Assembly (NCBI GenBank): GCA_002494015.1
Contig: DLAR01000079.1
Location: forward strand, 1 to 13,735
Direction of reading: 5' to 3'
From: Porphyromonadaceae bacterium UBA7042
GTDB lineage: Bacteria; Bacteroidota; Bacteroidia; Bacteroidales; Muribaculaceae
DNA: 13,735 nucleotides
The notes below the pieces were generated by a model, which was given only the letters and a program-made list of their open reading frames with translations, searched no databases and was not told where the DNA came from. Shown piece by piece: positions 12,066-13,735 of this stretch. Each line of letters begins with the position of its first letter. Position 1 is the stretch's first letter. The position numbers and the translations under genes are program-made.

Positions 12066-13735
12066 ATGGCCACATTCAAGGAAAAAGTAGAAAATTTCAA
12101 GCTCCAGCTGGCGCGGGCGCTCGACGACGACCTCCACACACGCCAGTGGCACAACCTTGTCGACTATTTCATCATTGCGATGATTCTCATCAGCACGGCC
12201 GAGATTTTCCTGTCGACATTTGACATCGACCCTGCCCTGCGCAAAGCCCTTTTCTGGGTCGACATAGCCGTGCTCGTGTTTTTTACCGTCGAAGTCTCCC
12301 TGCGCATCTGGATTGCGCCGATTATCAATCCCGATTACAAGGGCATCAAAGGACGGTTGAAATACTGTTTCTCATTCTACGGGTTCATCGACGTGGTGTC
12401 GACCTACCCGTTCTACCTCAGCCTGCTGCTCCCGCTGCCGTTTGGAATCCTGAGGGTGTTCAGGCTGATGCGCGTGGTGCGCCTTTTCCGCATCTCGCGC
12501 TACATGAAGTCGTTCAGGCTGCTCAACAACGCCATGCGCGAGAAACGCCGCGAACTGTGGATTTCCTTGCAGTTTCTTGTCATCATCACCATCATCCTCA
12601 GCCTGCTGCTGTTTTTCTTTGAACACGAAGCCCAACCCGATGTCTATGACAACGGCATCGTGTCGGTAGCGTGGGCATTCGCTCAATACATCGGCGACCC
12701 CGGCAGTTTTGCCGACACCCCGCCGATCACCTTCTGGGGCCACGCCATCGCCTGCATCGTGGGAGTGCTCGGCATCGCCATCGTTGCCGTCCCGGCAGGT
12801 ATCATCGGAGCCGGATTCACCGAGGCCATCGAGCGTGACCGCCGCGAAGAAGAACTGGCTGCGAACATTGGAAAAATCCACGACGCGTTTGAACGCAAGC
12901 TCGACCGTCCCACCGGCTTTCAGGCCGTCCCCACTTTCCGCACCCTTGCCGACCTTCAGGCCCGGCTGGGACTGAAACAGGACGAGATTGTCGAGGTCGC
13001 CGAAAATCTCGACGACTGCCGGTTGATAAACCTCTCGTCGACACTCCCGCTCTACGGGCCGCCTGCCGACATTCTCGCGATGGAACACTTCATGATCAAC
13101 ACCGGCTACGGGTGCTGCATCGACCGCGGCTCGGCCGTCACCGTCATCTCCCCGTCGAGCATGATTGATGCCGGAGTCGGCAACTTTGCCTTTTATCTCG
13201 CGATGATGGGCGGTTTCAACTACATCAGCCGCGAACTCGGCAAGAAAGCACCTTACAAATCATTCTACGCCTATCCGCCCGGCTCCGACACTCCCGGACT
13301 CGCCGAGTATAACGCCGACCTTGAGCGGCTCATGGACCGCCCCGGGGCATGGGGGATAACCATACTCGCGTCCAGCGGCGCACTGGAACCCGTATATGAC
13401 ACCCACATCCATGTGAACCTCGGAGGACCCAAAGGGGATACCGGGCTGCAACACCCGGTGCTTGTCAGCGACATGGAACGCTACCGCCGGTTCTACGACA
13501 CGCTCTCCGAGGATATGCAGCAGGAATTCGGACTCGCAACCGACCAGCAAAAGTATCACGCCACATCTTCCCCCAACCTTTTCGCCCGGCAGATAAGACT
13601 GCGTGACGACGCAAGCAACATTATAATGCGTTTTGACTGGAAATATCTGCTGTGGGACCCCCGCCGACTACTGATTGCCCGGTCAATCTCGCGCATAATC
13701 GCCTCCACGCTCACCGACAACCCGGACCTTCCCGA
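12066..13735 (+). CDS. Voltage-gated-like ion channel with atypical pore and large C-terminal domain (3' end outside window)
   Basis: ATG at 12066 opens a frame that stays open for 556 codons to the window end. S1 is about 31-50 and S2 about 62-79, with S3 near 103-125. The S4 voltage sensor has six Arg at every third place (R130, 133, 136, 139, 142, 145). S5 is about 165-186. The pore loop and S6 include ITFWG (221-225) and AVPAGIIGAGF (241-251), as in Kv-type channels. The filter is QYIGDPG (207-213) where K+ channels have T-V-G-Y-G-D. After a charged coiled-coil part (255-282), at least 270 residues of a soluble domain follow, with VYDTHIHVNLGG near 443-454, which I do not recognise. It acts in the inner membrane; ion selectivity is open. 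Confidence 0.85.
   Translation, partial: MATFKEKVENFKLQLARALDDDLHTRQWHNLVDYFIIAMILISTAEIFLSTFDIDPALRKALFWVDIAVLVFFTVEVSLRIWIAPIINPDYKGIKGRLKYCFSFYGFIDVVSTYPFYLSLLLPLPFGILRVFRLMRVVRLFRISRYMKSFRLLNNAMREKRRELWISLQFLVIITIILSLLLFFFEHEAQPDVYDNGIVSVAWAFAQYIGDPGSFADTPPITFWGHAIACIVGVLGIAIVAVPAGIIGAGFTEAIERDRREEELAANIGKIHDAFERKLDRPTGFQAVPTFRTLADLQARLGLKQDEIVEVAENLDDCRLINLSSTLPLYGPPADILAMEHFMINTGYGCCIDRGSAVTVISPSSMIDAGVGNFAFYLAMMGGFNYISRELGKKAPYKSFYAYPPGSDTPGLAEYNADLERLMDRPGAWGITILASSGALEPVYDTHIHVNLGGPKGDTGLQHPVLVSDMERYRRFYDTLSEDMQQEFGLATDQQKYHATSSPNLFARQIRLRDDASNIIMRFDWKYLLWDPRRLLIARSISRIIASTLTDNPDLP

Noticed and set aside
12372..13088. Minus-strand frame of 238 codons opposite the ion channel
   Set aside because: Antisense shadow: Asp/His/Gln-rich low-complexity translation; the plus-strand frame is continuous with channel motifs.
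1..13735. CRISPR arrays, insertion sequences, integrase genes, tRNA or rRNA genes
   Set aside because: No regularly spaced identical repeats of CRISPR size, no transposase or recombinase frames with terminal repeats, and no tRNA or rRNA signatures were found, so mobility of the abi region is inferred only from base composition.

Overview
The window looks like a chromosomal segment of a Bacteroidales bacterium, perhaps from a gut Muribaculaceae-like lineage (the family level is a guess). Four things point there: promoters of the Bacteroidetes form TTTG-(19-20 bp)-TAnnTTTG, A/T-rich leaders without Shine-Dalgarno sites, a periplasmic GH2 beta-galactosidase, and heptamer-type intergenic repeats. 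Most genes are G/C-rich (roughly 55-58 % by eye). The Abi gene and the intergenic DNA near it are clearly more A/T-rich.

Left part (1-5695), mostly minus strand and housekeeping or metabolic: the 3' end of an unrecognised plus-strand gene, a Nudix hydrolase, an exported LacZ-type GH2 beta-galactosidase, a DMT/EamA transporter, and ribosomal protein L19 (rplS) with a very clear promoter.

Middle part (5696-7394), A/T-rich and poor in protein genes: a HEPN-type Abi_2 (AbiD/AbiF-like) protein on the minus strand, a possible tiny ORF just after it, and about 730 bp without a protein gene. That stretch holds two plus-strand consensus promoters. Each is followed by a potential structured RNA: a short hairpin RNA next to the abi gene, then a roughly 180-nt RNA closed by a long-range helix.

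Right part (7395-13735), all plus strand and tightly packed: a small HTH regulator flanked by palindromes, a promoter, and then ten genes mostly of unknown function. In order they are a protein made of two copies of a 58-aa domain, a coiled-coil protein, a PD-(D/E)XK nuclease-like protein, a Lys/Ala-rich duplicated basic protein, a TerB-like protein, an inner-membrane protein with a periplasmic OmpA domain, a 103-aa protein, an intrinsic terminator, a coiled-coil protein, a small very basic protein, and a voltage-gated ion channel. The channel has an atypical selectivity filter and a large unknown C-terminal domain cut by the window end. Overlapping start/stop codons show that parts of this block are translationally coupled.

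The two best candidates for undescribed biology are (i) the Abi_2/HEPN gene with its adjacent promoter-driven hairpin RNA, which resembles an RNA-antitoxin arrangement, and (ii) the HTH / nuclease-like / TerB / OmpA / ion-channel block, which could be an envelope-linked stress or defence system. Both functions are inferences from gene content.
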